19,947 nucleotides of DNA, from assembly GCA_028290305.1 (NCBI GenBank), contig JAQGKC010000188.1, positions 1 to 19,947 on the forward strand. The letters are read 5' to 3'. Positions 5,959 through 14,364 of the stretch are shown here, in pieces; position 1 is the stretch's first letter, and every line of letters starts with the position of its first letter. Source of the DNA: Bradyrhizobium sp. (GTDB lineage: Bacteria > Pseudomonadota > Alphaproteobacteria > Rhizobiales > Xanthobacteraceae). Position numbers and translations under genes: made by a program. Under the pieces are notes generated by a model. That model did no database searches and was not told where the DNA came from. It worked only from the letters and a program-made list of their open reading frames with translations.

Positions 5959-7467
5959 CTACTGCGTGTCGACTTGCGGCAAGCTCAGTGCGCGATCGAC
6001 AAGGGCGCCAGCGCGCTTGAAGTCATAGCTCAAGAACATGTTCATCTTCACGATGAATGACGCACCGCCATAAAATTTCTCATATTGCTGATGGCGGTTG
6101 CCGAATTCGGTGCCAATGAAGTCCCAGGCCATCCGCATCAGCGCGACGCGATCGCGGGCACCCATTTTGGACGAGCGGTAATAGCGTTCGATATCCTTGG
6201 CCGTATCCGGATTGTCGAAATCCTTGACCGACGACGGTAACGTGATCATCGCAGCACCAGTCAGCTCCCGCACGATATCGATCATCCGCGGATTGATCTC
6301 GCCCTGCAGCGCCATCACCGCATAAAGCATGCTCTTTGAAGGCCACAGTACCCCTTCGTCATCGAAAGTGGCCAGCGCTTCTTGGGACAACAGCATACCT
6401 TCGACGATCGACGCCAGCGCCGCCAGTTCGCCCATCTGCACCATGACCGGCGGCGCGCCGTCATTGCCAGTGGCTTCGTTCATACGCTTGGCCAAGCCGA
6501 GCAGAAAACGCAGCTTGGTAGCGAAGCGGGTCTGTGCCTGATGGTTGCCGTAAGTATGCGATGGTGTCTTCCACCACTGGTCGCGGCACAATTCGATGTC
6601 GCGATAGATGAAGACGTGTTCCCAAGGCACGAACACATCATCGAGCACGACGAAGCTGTCGGTCTCGTCGAAGCGGCTGGTGAGCGGATAATCGTAGGAA
6701 TTGGTCGCCTGCATCGCGAAAGCGCGGCGGGAAAGAAGCTTGACGCCGGGCGCGCTCATCGGAATCGCGACGCTAATGGCGTAGTTCTCGTCGCCGGGCT
6801 GCAGTGGATGAATGCTGCTAAGATGCAGATAGTCGGCGAACACGCCACCGGTAGCGAGTTGCTGGCCGCCCTTGACGATGATGCCGCCTTCGACCTCACG
6901 AACGACACCAGCATAGAGATCCGGTTCGGACTGCTTGCTGGCCGACTTGCTGCGGTCGATCTGCGGCGGCACGATCGCGTAGGTGACATAGAGATGGTTG
7001 TCACGCAGGTATTTATAGAAGTTGACCACGCGTTCGGCATATTGCGGACCAGACTTCGCGAATACCGAGGGCTTGGCTGCGTAGCCGGTGAAGAAGTTAG
7101 CCACATGATCCGGGGTGCGTCCCATCAGTCCGAAAGACTGCTCGGCCCACTTTTCGGCGGCGATGCGCTTGGCGGCGAGATCGGCAACCGTCTTGGGAAT
7201 CTGATAGCAACGCAACGCACGGAAACCGGTTTCGGGTTCCAGATAGGTCATCACCTCTAGATTTTCGGGCGCAAACGCGAAGTCATAGAGAGAAGCTAGC
7301 TGCTTGGCGGCCTGGCGAAACGCCGGATGCTTTGACGGATCAGACACACGGTCGCCTTCGACGAACACGGCACGGGGCGTGGATGCGAGGCCCGCGAGAA
7401 AATCGGCGCCAGTGCGGAACGCGCCGTTTATATTGGCGGCTATGGGCTTATCCGCTTGAATATTCAT
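5959..7467 (-). CDS. HpaB-family (4-hydroxyphenylacetate 3-hydroxylase type) flavin monooxygenase, large component
   Basis: A 502-residue reduced-flavin-dependent oxygenase; HpaB-family members are usually near 500-520. Hallmarks are GRTPDHVANFF (116-126), YVTYAIVPPQIDRS (about 160-173), FVVLDDVFVPWEHVF in the middle, and GTEFGNRHQQYEKFY near residue 460, all characteristic of the acyl-CoA-dehydrogenase-fold two-component monooxygenases. AGGAG lies 7 nt before the ATG at 7467. It is divergent from its probable reductase partner (7682). A perfect operator-like palindrome lies 16 bp upstream over the predicted -10 region. The family hydroxylates phenols, and some members oxidise N-heterocycles (pyridine, pyrrole-2-carboxylate); which applies here cannot be read from sequence. 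Confidence 0.9.
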   Translation of the reverse strand: MNIQADKPIAANINGAFRTGADFLAGLASTPRAVFVEGDRVSDPSKHPAFRQAAKQLASLYDFAFAPENLEVMTYLEPETGFRALRCYQIPKTVADLAAKRIAAEKWAEQSFGLMGRTPDHVANFFTGYAAKPSVFAKSGPQYAERVVNFYKYLRDNHLYVTYAIVPPQIDRSKSASKQSEPDLYAGVVREVEGGIIVKGGQQLATGGVFADYLHLSSIHPLQPGDENYAISVAIPMSAPGVKLLSRRAFAMQATNSYDYPLTSRFDETDSFVVLDDVFVPWEHVFIYRDIELCRDQWWKTPSHTYGNHQAQTRFATKLRFLLGLAKRMNEATGNDGAPPVMVQMGELAALASIVEGMLLSQEALATFDDEGVLWPSKSMLYAVMALQGEINPRMIDIVRELTGAAMITLPSSVKDFDNPDTAKDIERYYRSSKMGARDRVALMRMAWDFIGTEFGNRHQQYEKFYGGASFIVKMNMFLSYDFKRAGALVDRALSLPQVDTQ

Positions 7468-7482
7468 CTACGTCTCCTGTTC

Positions 7483-7507
7483 ATTTATGTACATGATGTA
7501 CATAAAT
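7483..7507. promoter_or_regulatory. Operator A: perfect 25-bp palindrome between monooxygenase and reductase genes
   Basis: The left arm ATTTATGTACAT (7483-7494) and right arm ATGTACATAAAT (7496-7507) are exact reverse complements around a central G. The same core recurs at 9547-9571 and 16391-16415. Here it covers the -10 region of the minus-strand promoter, so binding there should repress the monooxygenase gene. Confidence 0.75.
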
Positions 7508-7521
7508 ATAGTAGATGTCAA
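7493..7521 (-). promoter_or_regulatory. Promoter of the HpaB-type monooxygenase gene
   Basis: On the minus strand a perfect TTGACA (7516-7521), a 17-bp spacer and CATCAT (7493-7498, 4 of 6 matches to TATAAT) precede the gene, giving a short leader before the AGGAG at about 7475-7479. The operator overlaps the -10. On the plus strand TATAGT (7507-7512) could be the -10 for the reductase. Confidence 0.45.
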
Positions 7522-7681
7522 CTAACGGTCTATGGCTCAGGAGTCCGCGCGAATTGCGCAAATGCCCACGTGGCAGGTGCGATGATTTACTGCTGTGGCG
7601 GCGATTTCGAAAGCATCGCACGATTTCGGTACCGAGGCCTTCGAGTCTGTAGAGTTTCATATGCAAAACTGGAGATAAGCA

Positions 7682-8218
7682 ATGACCATCGAGCCCCGAG
7701 CTTTTCGCGATGCTCTCGGTCTGTTTCCGACGGGCGTGGCGATCGTTACCATGCGAGCGGCCGATGGCGAGCGGATCGGTGCAACAGTAAGTTCATTCAA
7801 TTCGGTGTCGCTTGACCCGCCATTGGTCCTCTTCAGCATCGCCCGCAACACCAAGGCGTTCGACGCCTGGGCAGGTGCAAAACATTTTGCTGTGAGTATC
7901 CTCAGCGAACTGCAGAGTGACGTCTCCAACCGGTTTGCGCGTGCGCTAACGGATAAGTGGGATGGCATCGAGGAAGCGGCCGGCCACAAAGGCGTTCCGC
8001 TCATCCCTCATGCGAGCGCGTGTTTCGAATGTGAAAGCTATTCCAAGCACGATGGCGGCGATCATCTAATCCTGGTCGGACGTGTAATGGCCTACACAAC
8101 TACGTTAGCGGAAAGTCCACGGCCGCTGCTATTCTATCGCGGTCGCTATCGCAAACTCGATCCCGACCTGGCGATCGATACACCCCAAGGCGTCGATCAC
8201 CTGCTGCACGGCTGGTAG
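7682..8218 (+). CDS. Flavin reductase-like domain protein (monooxygenase small component)
   Basis: A 178-residue NAD(P)H:flavin oxidoreductase of the HpaC-like flavin-reductase domain family (usually 160-190). Features: FRDALGLFPTGVAIVTM at the start, ATVSSFNSVSLDPPLVLFSI (FMN-binding strand-turn), HFAVSILSELQ, then HDGGDHLILVGRV (the conserved GDHxIxxGxV segment) and a LLFYRGRYRKL end. GGAG lies 8 nt before the ATG at 7682. Placed divergent from the HpaB-type gene, it should supply reduced flavin by diffusion to that oxygenase. No membrane segments; cytoplasmic. The 165-bp leader separating it from operator A contains no other gene. Confidence 0.9.
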   Translation: MTIEPRAFRDALGLFPTGVAIVTMRAADGERIGATVSSFNSVSLDPPLVLFSIARNTKAFDAWAGAKHFAVSILSELQSDVSNRFARALTDKWDGIEEAAGHKGVPLIPHASACFECESYSKHDGGDHLILVGRVMAYTTTLAESPRPLLFYRGRYRKLDPDLAIDTPQGVDHLLHGW

Positions 8219-8283
8219 CGGATCGATCGGGCGACGAAGGAGGGGGCGAACATGGTGGCATCCGGCAGGCCGTTATGGTGCCG

Positions 8284-8316
8284 CGGCGTTGCCAGCCGCG
8301 ACGGCTGGTAACGCCG
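8284..8316. terminator. Long hairpin between convergent genes
   Basis: CGGCGTT (8284-8290) pairs with AACGCCG (8310-8316) and CCAGCCG (8292-8298) pairs with CGGCTGG (8302-8308), with one G-U pair between and a 3-nt loop: 15 pairs in all. It lies between the ends of the reductase and binding-protein genes. There is no T run, so it may slow transcription or be a palindromic repeat element rather than a classical terminator. Confidence 0.45.
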
Positions 8317-8363
8317 ATGGAATACCGATACGCGGATTGATGACCGCGCATCGAGCAGGTTAT

Positions 8364-9407
8364 TCATGGCTTGAAGGGATTTTCCTTCGCCAGCCGCGCA
8401 GCGGCCTCCTTGGCGATTGTCAGGTCGAACAATTGCTCCCTGGAAACTTTCTTTTGAATTAGATTGAAGCGCCCAGAAGCCCAAAAGTCTTGCATTGCCA
8501 TAATGGAATCGACGTTAGGTAAGCCGTCTTCGTTGACATACGTCCAATGTGGCGCGATCGCTGTAACCATCTCTGGCTTGTTCAATACAGTGTTCTCCGC
8601 AAGAATTTTAATGTCAGCGGGATGGGCGCCGGGATCCGTTGCTGCGGCATTGAACTCCTTTATGCCCTGCAGATAAGCCATCGCAAAACGGACCATCACG
8701 TCGCGTTTATTTGCGACGAAATCCCTTCGTGCCGCATAAGTTGCCACTTGCACGCCGGGCTCGATGTCGTAGCCGGTCGCCACGATAGGCCCCCATTTGG
8801 CGTTCTGCGCGAACAGACTGAACTGATAGGAAATCGCGGCTACATCGATATTTTTTTGTCCAAGCATCTTCATGAGATCCGGCTGCGCGATGTTCGCGGT
8901 CCATGAGACATCCTTCACAGGATCGAGGCCAGCCTTCTCGAGGGCGCGCGCCATGAGATACTGATTGATACTGCCGACCGAATTGATGCCGATGCGCGCT
9001 CCCTTGAGCCTGGCGAAATCCGCAACGGAGGTGATACCTTTTGCGGCCATCTCGTTGGTGATGCTGATCGTCGTATAGGCGTGATCCTTACTGTCATTGC
9101 CGCGGTCGAGGACGATAGTGATCGGCGCCCCTTTCGCGACCGAATTGAAAAGCCCGGCAGAGGCGGGCATCGTGCTGATATCGATCTCTCCGGCAATCAT
9201 GGCCGGAATGGCGAGTGAGCCGTCTTCGAACTTGCGCGTCTCAATCTCGATGCCGAGCTTCTTGAAGTAGCCCCTGTCCCTGGCGATGAAAAACGCACCG
9301 GCAGAAACGAATGGTCCTTCAGCGACTCGTACAACGTCATCCGCTGCCGCCGGGCCCGAGAAGCCGATGATCAACGTCATGTAGATGAGCAATTTTTTTA
9401 AGTGCAT
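8364..9407 (-). CDS. ABC transporter periplasmic binding protein (TauA/SsuA/NMT1-like)
   Basis: A 347-residue secreted protein with a basic start, hydrophobic core and a likely signal cleavage near residue 22 (PAAADDVVR). The mature part has the family landmarks: FFIARDRGYFKKLGIEIE, EDGSLAIPAMIAGEIDI, GLFNSVAKGAP, LKGARIGINSVGSINQY and later FAMAYLQGIKEFN. These belong to binding proteins of TauABC/SsuABC-type importers, which carry sulfonates, nitrate, pyrimidines and aromatic acids. AGGAAA lies before the ATG at 9407. The ATPase and permease at 12722-14313 are the likely partners. A broken paralogue lies at 17810-18391. Ligand unknown. Confidence 0.85.
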   Translation of the reverse strand: MHLKKLLIYMTLIIGFSGPAAADDVVRVAEGPFVSAGAFFIARDRGYFKKLGIEIETRKFEDGSLAIPAMIAGEIDISTMPASAGLFNSVAKGAPITIVLDRGNDSKDHAYTTISITNEMAAKGITSVADFARLKGARIGINSVGSINQYLMARALEKAGLDPVKDVSWTANIAQPDLMKMLGQKNIDVAAISYQFSLFAQNAKWGPIVATGYDIEPGVQVATYAARRDFVANKRDVMVRFAMAYLQGIKEFNAAATDPGAHPADIKILAENTVLNKPEMVTAIAPHWTYVNEDGLPNVDSIMAMQDFWASGRFNLIQKKVSREQLFDLTIAKEAAARLAKENPFKP

Positions 9408-9546
9408 CGTGACTTTCCTGTTGTGTGGTCGGTGACATCAGTGGGCATCAACCCGGGCAAGCTCCGGCGCGGAAATTTCCTGCATCGAAGTCATGCTCGG
9501 ACGAGCACGTGTGAGATTTCTTCGATGGAATAACTTTTGCTTTCAG

Positions 9547-9571
9547 AAGAAAGTACATGTTGTACATAAAT
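9547..9571. promoter_or_regulatory. Operator B: TGTACAT inverted repeat before the amidase
   Basis: Centred on G9559: GTACAT on the left (9553-9558) and TTGTACATAAAT on the right (9560-9571), which matches 11 of 12 bases of operator A's right arm. It lies in the space between the divergent binding-protein and amidase genes, just before a TATATT -10-like hexamer (9576-9581), a position suited to repression. Confidence 0.6.
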
Positions 9572-9575
9572 AGTG

Positions 9576-9581
9576 TATATT
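9576..9581 (+). promoter_or_regulatory. -10-like hexamer for the amidase/UbiD operon
   Basis: TATATT matches TATAAT at 5 of 6 bases. No good -35 is visible because operator B occupies the expected position. Start of the amidase is about 80 bp downstream. Confidence 0.35.
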
Positions 9582-9663
9582 ACACCCTCTTACGATCAAG
9601 CGACAAAATTGGTCAGCTGCGACCTAATAGTTGGGCATTGATGCCAGAACTGCGGAGATCGAC

Positions 9664-11080
9664 GTGAATCCAAAAGAGACGTGGGCACAATCGGCGTCGG
9701 AGTTAAGCCAGAGCATTCGATTGAGGCAGGTATCCTGCGTCGAGGTCGTCGAAGCGGCTCTGCAACGGATCTCGGACATCAATCCCGATGTGAATGCGGT
9801 CGTGGAGGTTCTGGGCGAACAGGCGCTCGACCAGGCGCGTCGCCACGATTCCGTTCTTGCAGGAAGCGATCCGCAGCCCGGACCGCTGTTCGGCGTTCCG
9901 TTCACGGCAAAAATCAACGTGGATGTCGCGGGCCTGGCAACCACGAATGGCGTTGCCGCGTTCAGCGATCTCGTCGCAATTGATGACAATCCCTGTATTT
10001 GGAACCTCAGAGATGCGGGTGGTATCTGTATTGGCCGCACCAACGTGCCCGCTTTTTCCGCTCGCTATTTTACCGACAATGAGTTTTACGGACGAACATT
10101 AAATCCCTGGAACAAGGCGATCACCCCTGGTGGATCGAGTGGCGGTGCGGCTGTCGCGGTCGCAACGGGCATGGGGGCAATATCGCACGGCAACGATCGT
10201 GCGGGATCCATTCGGCTCCCTGCTCATGCTGCCGGTATCTTCGGCATTCGGCCGACACTGGGCCGGGTTCCGAGTTTCGACGGAACCGCAAAGTTCGAAC
10301 CTACACTGGGAAGCCGACTCACCAATGTTCAGGGGTGTTTCGGGCGATCCATCGCTGACGTCCGCCTCGGGTTGCATGCCATGTCCGCCGGTAGCTCAAG
10401 GGATCCCTGGTGGAATCCCGCTCCGTTTCTCGGCATGGAAAAGCCACGTGTCGGAATTGTTTCGAACTGGCCCGCGACGACAGTTGACTCGGGCGCCATG
10501 AAGACGCTTGCCGAGGTAACCGATCGACTAAGGAGGAGCGGGTACGAAGTCATCGATGCATCTCCGCCAAATTTGGACGAGGCAGCTTTGCTTTTTTGGT
10601 CGCTCATAAGCTCAGAGGATAACGGCCAGGTACAGTCCATGGTCGACAAGTTCGGCGACGCCTTCATCCGCAAAGCGCGCCGCTCGACGCTGAATTATAC
10701 GCCCTCGGTCTCAATTTTAGACGACTACATTGCACTGATGCAACGGCGCACTGAAATCATTCGCGATATCGTGACCTTCCTGGATACTTGCCCGGTTCTA
10801 GTTCTGCCGATATCGCTGGGGGGGGGGGCCCGTCCCGATCGATGCAGATCAGAACGGTGACAGGGCCGTGCACGACATGCTGGATGCCTATCGGCCCCTG
10901 ACCGCGGTTTCGCTCCTTGGGCTTCCTGGTCTGGCTGTTCCATGCGGTGTCATCGATGGGTTGCCACAGGGGGTCCAGATTGTGAGCGGCAAGTATCATG
11001 AGGAGACGTGTCTCGGCGTAGGCGAGATCATTGCGAGGTATCAGCCGGCGATCGAACCCATCGATCCGTTGGGCGCATAG
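9664..11080 (+). pseudogene. Amidase-signature family hydrolase, frameshifted in an 11-G run
   Basis: The amidase-signature fold is clear: GVPFTAKINVDVAGL with catalytic Lys83, ITPGGSSGGAAVAVATG with cis-Ser158, and AGSIRLPAHAAG with nucleophile Ser182. The spacings (75 and 24) are those of the family. I prefer the GTG at 9664 (GGAG 7 nt upstream) to an in-frame TTG at 9631. The frame breaks in eleven G (10818-10828): one frame ends at 10860 just after SLGGG, the other resumes as GPVPIDADQNGDRAVHDML and runs to 11080, giving about 470 residues in all. One G more or two fewer restores a single amidase. It is first in the UbiD/ABC operon. Function: hydrolysis of an amide, probably a ring-opening product or a linear carboxamide. 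Confidence 0.85.
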
Positions 11081-11083
11081 AAT

Positions 11084-11133
11084 CCCGTCCGCTGCCAGTG
11101 ATCCGTTTACGCTTAGGAAGGCCGGCGGACGGG
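11084..11133. terminator. Inverted repeat after the amidase
   Basis: CCCGTCCGC (11084-11092) and GCGGACGGG (11125-11133) pair perfectly over 9 bp, but the 32-nt loop and absence of a T run make it a weak terminator. It may be attenuating or incidental. Confidence 0.25.
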
Positions 11134-11214
11134 CATCGTCGTTCGTTTCACGATAGGCTTATTCTCATCTGGCAAGAGCAGTGAAAGATGACAGCTTGAC
11201 CAAAAACATCAAGG

Positions 11215-11226
11215 ATGTACATTCAT
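11215..11226. promoter_or_regulatory. Half-site of the TGTACAT operator before the UbiD gene
   Basis: ATGTACATTCAT matches operator A's right arm at 10 of 12 bases; the other arm is poorly conserved (a CATC/GATG partial repeat lies at 11206-11218). About 57 bp before the UbiD start, so possibly a weak internal control point. Confidence 0.3.
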
Positions 11227-11282
11227 TTCGTAGTTAAATTGAAAGCGCATTTCGGCTGCAATGCGAGAAGGCGTCGACTTCG

Positions 11283-12725
11283 ATGTATAAAGATCTTAGA
11301 GAGTTCATCGGGCTGGTTGATGGCGTTGGCGCGTTGCGCACCATTCAAGGGGCTGATCCGAAGTTCGAACTCGGCGGCATCACCGAGGTTGCCGCCGGAT
11401 CGCCGGAGTGCCCAGCGCTTCTCTTCGAGGACATTGTCGGCTTCGCACCCGGCTACCGGGTCTTCACCAATGCAACGACAAGCCCGCAGCGTGCAGCACT
11501 GGCGCTGGGTATCGATCCGCATCTCCGCCCCTTAGACATCCTCAAGGTTTGGAAGGAAAAACGAAGCACGCTTCAGCCAATCGCTCCCGTCAAAGCCGAC
11601 GATGCCGCCTTCTTCAAGAATACCGCTCGTGGCGATGATGTGGACCTTTACAAGTTTCCTGTGCCGACCTGGCACAAGAAGGATGGTGGTCCGTACATCG
11701 GCTCCGGAAGCCTTGTTGTCACCGGCGATCCCGGCACCGATTGGGTCAATGCGTCGATCTACCGGGTCCAGGTGCACGGCAAAAATCTCGTGACCGTTCA
11801 GTTCGATCACCAAGGTCGGCACGGAGCAATTATCGCCCGCAAATACTGGGACCAGGGAAAGCCTTGCCCCATCGCCATCGTCAACGGCCAGGATCCTTCG
11901 CTCTTCATCGCAGGCTTTGAATATCTCCCTGAGGGTTATTCGGAGTTCGATTTTGCCGGAGCCATCAAGGGACGGCCGATCGACATCGTGCCAGGGCCCA
12001 TTACCGGTCTGCCGCTTCCTGCCTATGCGGAGATCATTCTGGAGGGCATGTTGTTGCCCCCCACGGAGATGACGCTTCCCGAGGGTCCGTTCGGCGAGTT
12101 CACCGGGTACTATGCCGCCGATACACGACCGGCGGCGATCATGCGAGTTGATGCCGTGTATCACCGGCATAATCCGATCCTGTTTGGCTCGCCTCCGCTC
12201 AAGCCACCGCGATTTCATTTTGGTTTGCCTTTTCGTGCCGCCAGTATCTGGAACAATCTCGAAACCTGCGGCGTAACCGACATCGTGGGCGCCTGGCAGC
12301 ACGTGTCACAACTGATGACGGTGGTCGCGCTGAAGCAGCGCTATGCCGGCCATTCCAAACGCGCGGCGATGATCGCAGCGGGCAACAGCTATATGGGCCG
12401 CGTTGTCGTTGTCGTTGACGAAGATGTCGATCCGTCCAATCTCGCAGATGTGATGTGGGCCATCACCACCCGCTGCGAGCCGTCCGAAGCCGTGGACATC
12501 ATTCGCAATGCATGGAGCTCTTCGCTCGATCCGCGGATTCCACCAGCTGATCGACTGAGCGGAGCCACTTCGCATTCAAAGATGATCATTGACGCCTGCA
12601 AGCCGTTCTCATGGATCAACGAATTTCCAACGGCTTCGGCGCTTCTGCCGGCAGAGGCTGCTGCGATCGAAAGTAAGTGGAGGCGTGCGTTGAAAGGACC
12701 GGCGCGTTTCGAGGACATCCAATGA
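11283..12725 (+). CDS. UbiD-family prenyl-FMN-dependent decarboxylase
   Basis: A 480-residue (de)carboxylase. UbiD hallmarks: DWVNASIYRVQVHG with N156 and R161, AEIILEG (249-255) and PEGPFGEFTGYYAAD (266-280), where E267 and E272 have the same 5-residue spacing as the catalytic acidic pair of Fdc1-type enzymes, and N156/R161 the same spacing as its cofactor contacts (from memory). The enzyme needs prenylated FMN made by a UbiX protein; the adjacent ubiX carries a stop, see 14365. The ATG at 11283 follows a weak GAAGG; the stop overlaps the ABC ATPase start, so it is translationally coupled. Members decarboxylate aromatic and heteroaromatic acids (hydroxybenzoates, pyrrole-2-carboxylate, furan dicarboxylate); the substrate here is unknown. 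Confidence 0.9.
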   Translation: MYKDLREFIGLVDGVGALRTIQGADPKFELGGITEVAAGSPECPALLFEDIVGFAPGYRVFTNATTSPQRAALALGIDPHLRPLDILKVWKEKRSTLQPIAPVKADDAAFFKNTARGDDVDLYKFPVPTWHKKDGGPYIGSGSLVVTGDPGTDWVNASIYRVQVHGKNLVTVQFDHQGRHGAIIARKYWDQGKPCPIAIVNGQDPSLFIAGFEYLPEGYSEFDFAGAIKGRPIDIVPGPITGLPLPAYAEIILEGMLLPPTEMTLPEGPFGEFTGYYAADTRPAAIMRVDAVYHRHNPILFGSPPLKPPRFHFGLPFRAASIWNNLETCGVTDIVGAWQHVSQLMTVVALKQRYAGHSKRAAMIAAGNSYMGRVVVVVDEDVDPSNLADVMWAITTRCEPSEAVDIIRNAWSSSLDPRIPPADRLSGATSHSKMIIDACKPFSWINEFPTASALLPAEAAAIESKWRRALKGPARFEDIQ

Positions 12726-13516
12726 ACATCGCCGTAAAAAATGTGCGGCAGGTTTGGTCGGGTCGCGCCGGCTCAGAGGTCGTCGCGCTGGAAGGCTTTA
12801 CCCATACGTTCAAGTCCGGTCGCTTCTCCTGTATTCTGGGACCAAGTGGTTGCGGAAAAAGCACTCTGGCGCAGATCATCGGCGGAATCGAGACCGCGAC
12901 GTCGGGCGGTGTCGAGATTAAAAGCCCCGACGATCCGGGCCGTTCGGTTGCGCTGGGTGCCACCTCCGTTATGGTCTGGCAAAATCAAAACCTGTTTCCC
13001 TGGCGTACGATACTCGAGAATGTCGCTTTCGGTCTGGAGATGAGCGGCGTTCCGAAGAGTGAGCGCAATGAGAAGGCCCGCAAGCTGATTAACTCTGTCG
13101 GGCTCCGTGGTTTCGAGAAGCACTTTCCGTCGCAGCTCTCGGGCGGGATGCGACAGCGCGCGGCGCTGGCCCGCGCGCTGATGATGGACCGTCCTGTACT
13201 GCTGATGGACGAACCGTTCGGTGCGCTGGATGCACAAACCAAGATCGTCATGCAGGAAGAATTGCTGAAGATCTTTGAAGAAACGCGGAAGACCGTGATC
13301 TTCGTCACGCACTCGATCGATGAGGCCATCTTGCTCGGCGACGAGGTCGTCGTCATGACGGCAAGACCAGGACGCATCAAGGAGGTCATTCCGGTCAATC
13401 TTCCCCGCCCGCGCTCGTTCGATCTGGTGAATACTCCCGAGTTCGGCAAGTTGTTCGACAAGGCATTTCATCTGATCCGCGAGGAAGTCACCAAGGCAAT
13501 GGCGGAAATGAACTGA
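12722..13516 (+). CDS. ABC transporter ATP-binding protein (TauB/SsuB-like)
   Basis: A 264-residue cytoplasmic ATPase of the nitrate/sulfonate/taurine importer class. Motifs in order: Walker A GPSGCGKST (40-48), Q-loop WQNQNLFPW (86-94), signature LSGGMRQ (139-145), Walker B VLLMDEP (159-165) followed by FGALDAQT, and H-loop VTHSIDEA with H197. I chose the ATG at 12722, which overlaps the UbiD stop codon; a longer version starting at 12677 would overlap UbiD further. It should energise the permease that follows and take ligand from the binding protein at 8364-9407. No missing key residue is seen. Confidence 0.93.
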   Translation: MNIAVKNVRQVWSGRAGSEVVALEGFTHTFKSGRFSCILGPSGCGKSTLAQIIGGIETATSGGVEIKSPDDPGRSVALGATSVMVWQNQNLFPWRTILENVAFGLEMSGVPKSERNEKARKLINSVGLRGFEKHFPSQLSGGMRQRAALARALMMDRPVLLMDEPFGALDAQTKIVMQEELLKIFEETRKTVIFVTHSIDEAILLGDEVVVMTARPGRIKEVIPVNLPRPRSFDLVNTPEFGKLFDKAFHLIREEVTKAMAEMN

Positions 13517-13530
13517 GTGGATACGCTGAC

Positions 13531-14313
13531 GTGATGAAGAATAAGAGTAAGCAGTGGTGGGCCGAGCGGGTGTTGCCGGGGTTGAGCGTCATCGTCTTTC
13601 TAATGATCTGGCAGTTGTATGTCGATGTTCGCGAAATTCCCGCGATCTACCTTCCGTCGCCTACAGCGATAGCGGGATCGCTTTGGGGCATGATTCGTGA
13701 CGGCTCGATTTTTCATCACCTCACAGTGACCGTGCTGCGAATATTCGCGGGCTTCATGGTCGCGACCATCGCAGGTATCCTCGTCGGCCTGCTGATGGGG
13801 ATGTCGCGAATCTTTGAGCGAATTATCGATCCGTGGATTGCGGCGCTCTATCCGCTGCCCAAGATCTCCCTGATTCCCCTTCTGATCATCTGGCTCGGCA
13901 CTGGCGAGGCCTACAAGATCATCATCAGCGCGATCACCGCCTTCTTTCCAATCGCCATGAGCACTTATGCCGGCGTCCGGCAGGTTGATCCCGGACTTGT
14001 CAAGGCTGCGAAGGATCTTGGCGCCAGTCCAACTCAGATTCAGATCAATGTGATTTTGCCGGGTGCCATTCCGAGTATTTTTTCAGGGCTTCAACTCGGC
14101 ATGGGCGTGGCGATCATTTTGATCGTTGCCGCCGAAATGATCGGCAGTTCGAGTCAGGGCGGCATGGGTTATCTGTTGATTAATGCCGGTCAGGTGATGG
14201 ACACCGAGAAGGTCTTTGCATCGCTTGTAGTCCTGACTTTGATGGGGGCTTTCATCATCAAGGGCCAGCAATGGCTTGACCGAAAGCTCGCACCCTGGGC
14301 CTCGCTACGTTGA
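13531..14313 (+). CDS. ABC transporter permease (TauC/SsuC-like)
   Basis: A 260-residue inner-membrane protein with about six hydrophobic segments, beginning near residue 15. The EAA loop KAAKDLGASPTQIQINVILPG (158-178) is the contact with the ATPase and matches the BPD_transp_1 family; LPSPTAI near 41 is typical of SsuC/TauC proteins. It starts 14 bp after the ATPase stop with a GTG, or with the ATG one codon later. It completes an importer with the ATPase upstream and the binding protein at 8364. Transported ligand is not predictable; partners in the locus suggest an aromatic or heteroaromatic acid. Confidence 0.9.
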   Translation: MMKNKSKQWWAERVLPGLSVIVFLMIWQLYVDVREIPAIYLPSPTAIAGSLWGMIRDGSIFHHLTVTVLRIFAGFMVATIAGILVGLLMGMSRIFERIIDPWIAALYPLPKISLIPLLIIWLGTGEAYKIIISAITAFFPIAMSTYAGVRQVDPGLVKAAKDLGASPTQIQINVILPGAIPSIFSGLQLGMGVAIILIVAAEMIGSSSQGGMGYLLINAGQVMDTEKVFASLVVLTLMGAFIIKGQQWLDRKLAPWASLR

Positions 14314-14364
14314 AGCTGGATTCCACGTCAGAGGGAAGCGCGCCATCCATGATTGAGCCATCCG

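Noticed and set aside
6382..7260. 292-residue plus-strand frame within the monooxygenase gene
   Set aside because: Long antisense frame caused by high GC at third positions; the opposite strand is clearly HpaB family.
11532..12302. 256-residue minus-strand frame inside the UbiD gene
   Set aside because: Antisense shadow of a confident UbiD-family enzyme.
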